DNA of 64,000 nucleotides from positions 229,648-293,647 of the forward strand of contig JAUJNO010000003.1 in the NCBI GenBank assembly GCA_030448125.1. Direction: 5' to 3'. This document shows positions 62,386-64,000 of the stretch, piece after piece. The DNA is from Rubrobacteraceae bacterium (lineage in GTDB: Bacteria; Actinomycetota; Rubrobacteria; Rubrobacterales; Rubrobacteraceae). The stretch's first letter is position 1. Each line of letters begins with the position of its first letter. Under the pieces are notes generated by a model, which was not told the DNA's origin, made no database searches, and saw only the letters and a list, made by a program, of their open reading frames with translations. Both the position numbers and the translations under genes were made by a program.

Positions 62386-62614
62386 CGGTTGGCCTCACGA
62401 CCACTTTCTCTCTACGTTATCTTCCGACAATATAGACCCTCTAGCCCCACCGCGCCCTTTCCGGGCCCATTTCTGTGGAAATCCTCATAACCTCCTAACG
62501 GCCTTCACAGATTCGGGGTCCAGACTCTCTGGTAAGGACTTCTCGTTACCGTTACGGGACGGGAACCGGCGAAGTCGTTGTGTACTACCCGAGCCTCGGG
62601 GAGGAGGAAGAGAG

Positions 62615-63097
62615 ATGCTGAAATACAGAAGCCGCGCGGAGACCTTTCGGGTGCGCCGGGGTACTCCCCCTCGCACCGCGCCCGCGTATCCCCACGAGCA
62701 GTTGACCCAGAATGGGGCTGCCGCTCTCCGGGAGAGGTTGCACGAGCGGGCAGGCGCGCTCCCGGGCGTGGTCGAAGGTCCGAGCAGAACCTCGGCGCCG
62801 GGGATCCGGACGTTCTTACTCGAGCCGGAGTACGCCGAAGGGCCGCGGGAGGCTTTCCTGGCGGGCGGGGAGTTCGCCCACCTGCACCCCGACGGTAGCC
62901 TGCACCTTACCCTGCCCCGGGAGTTGGGCGACGAAGTCGTAGTGCAGGGCTGGGGCGAAGTCCACGTCGACACCGGGGCCCGGAGAGGCTCGCCGATCTT
63001 CATGATGATCTACGCGCCGAGGGACGAGGACGAGCTGGAGGCCGTCTGGCGCATCTTCAGGATGTCCTACGAGTTCGCCCTCGGGCTCCTGCAATGA
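62615..63097 (+). CDS. Luciferase-family/DUF5519-like protein
   Basis: [68 protein letters not shown]. Confidence 0.7.
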   Translation: MLKYRSRAETFRVRRGTPPRTAPAYPHEQLTQNGAAALRERLHERAGALPGVVEGPSRTSAPGIRTFLLEPEYAEGPREAFLAGGEFAHLHPDGSLHLTLPRELGDEVVVQGWGEVHVDTGARRGSPIFMMIYAPRDEDELEAVWRIFRMSYEFALGLLQ

Positions 63098-63128
63098 GCA
63101 ACTCGCCAACCCCAGAATCGAAGAAAGG

Positions 63129-64000
63129 ATGAGTGACGCAAAGGTGTCCGACCGTGCGACTCGCCTCAAGGACGTGGATCCCGAGACCCCGGAGCTCATC
63201 GCCAGCTACCTGGTCAAAATCTCCCGCGACAGGCTGCTCACCCATCCGGAGGAGCTAGAGCTCAGCAGACGCGCCAGGGAAGGCGACGAGAGGGCCCGCC
63301 AGAAGCTGATCGAGAAGAACTTGAGACTCGTGGTCTCGGTGGCCAAGAAGTATCGCGGCTACGGGCTGCCCTTCGAGGATTTGATCCAGGAGGGCAACAT
63401 AGGGCTGATGAAGGCGGTGGAGAAGTTCGACCCCGACCGGGGCTACCGTTTCTCGACCTACGCGACGTGGTGGATCCGGCAGGCGGTGCAGCGCTCCGTC
63501 ATAGACAAGGGGCGCACCATCCGGGTGCCGGTGCATATGGCCGAGAGGATCCGGAAGATGGGCCGGGCTTTCGGCGAGCTCCTGAGCGAGTATGGGAGAG
63601 ACCCGGCGGAGGAAGAGATCGCCGAACGCCTGGAATGGAGCGTCGAGGAGGTGCGGGCCGCCGTGCGCGCGATGCCTGACGCGACCAGCCTGAACAAGGC
63701 GCTGGGCGCCGAAGAAGGGGCGGCTGAGCTTATGGACGTCGTGGAGGACGTACACGCCCCGGACACGCCGGACACCGTGATTCAGGAGATGGAGACCTCG
63801 GGGCTGTGGGCGGCCGTCGGGCGGCTACCCGAGCGGGCGCGCTACGTGCTGGTGCGCCGCTATGGCCTCGACGGCCGCGAGAAGTCCACCCTCGCCGAGC
63901 TCGCAGCGGAGCTGGGCCTCTCCCGGGAGCGGATAAGGCAGATCCAGAGCGAGGCCGAGAACCTGCTAAAGACGGCCGAGAACGGCCAACTGCTCCGGTG
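63129..64000 (+). CDS. Sigma-70 family RNA polymerase sigma factor (truncated by window edge; absent from ORF track)
   Basis: [88 protein letters not shown]...[27 protein letters not shown]. Confidence 0.92.
   Translation, partial: MSDAKVSDRATRLKDVDPETPELIASYLVKISRDRLLTHPEELELSRRAREGDERARQKLIEKNLRLVVSVAKKYRGYGLPFEDLIQEGNIGLMKAVEKFDPDRGYRFSTYATWWIRQAVQRSVIDKGRTIRVPVHMAERIRKMGRAFGELLSEYGRDPAEEEIAERLEWSVEEVRAAVRAMPDATSLNKALGAEEGAAELMDVVEDVHAPDTPDTVIQEMETSGLWAAVGRLPERARYVLVRRYGLDGREKSTLAELAAELGLSRERIRQIQSEAENLLKTAENGQLLR

Overview
High-GC actinobacterial-type chromosome segment, probably Rubrobacter-like (inferred from gene content, not tested). Housekeeping blocks include two-component systems, a MoxR/DUF58/transglutaminase cluster, a family-A DNA polymerase, a BCAA operon (ilvB-ilvN-ilvC-ilvE-leuA-leuB-cimA, minus strand) and a sigma-70-family factor that runs off the right edge. 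Two accessory stretches interrupt these. (1) At about 30.2-40.0 kb there is a catabolic cluster (cyclase-family hydrolase, DUF2252, BKACE, LarA-like, class III aminotransferase). It lies between an intact DNA methyltransferase 3' end and a displaced fragment of a homologous 3' end that share a 25-bp perfect direct repeat, which looks like an att-type island boundary. (2) At about 46-50 kb there is an intein-containing radical SAM gene, an IS1595-type transposase remnant and a Fic gene, flanked by a cimA 3'-end fragment and the intact cimA. Other leads: a DsbA-like gene with an in-frame TGA exactly at the first catalytic Cys codon (candidate selenocysteine or nonsense mutation), a Cys/His-rich exported protein paired with a membrane-anchored cytochrome b5 domain, a probable dgcA-dgcN D-glutamate catabolic pair, and an unusual number of genes with one-base lesions (hybrid kinase, ilvN, a small exported protein, sulfatase). 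The lesions could be real decay or sequencing indels. No tRNA, rRNA or CRISPR array was recognised.
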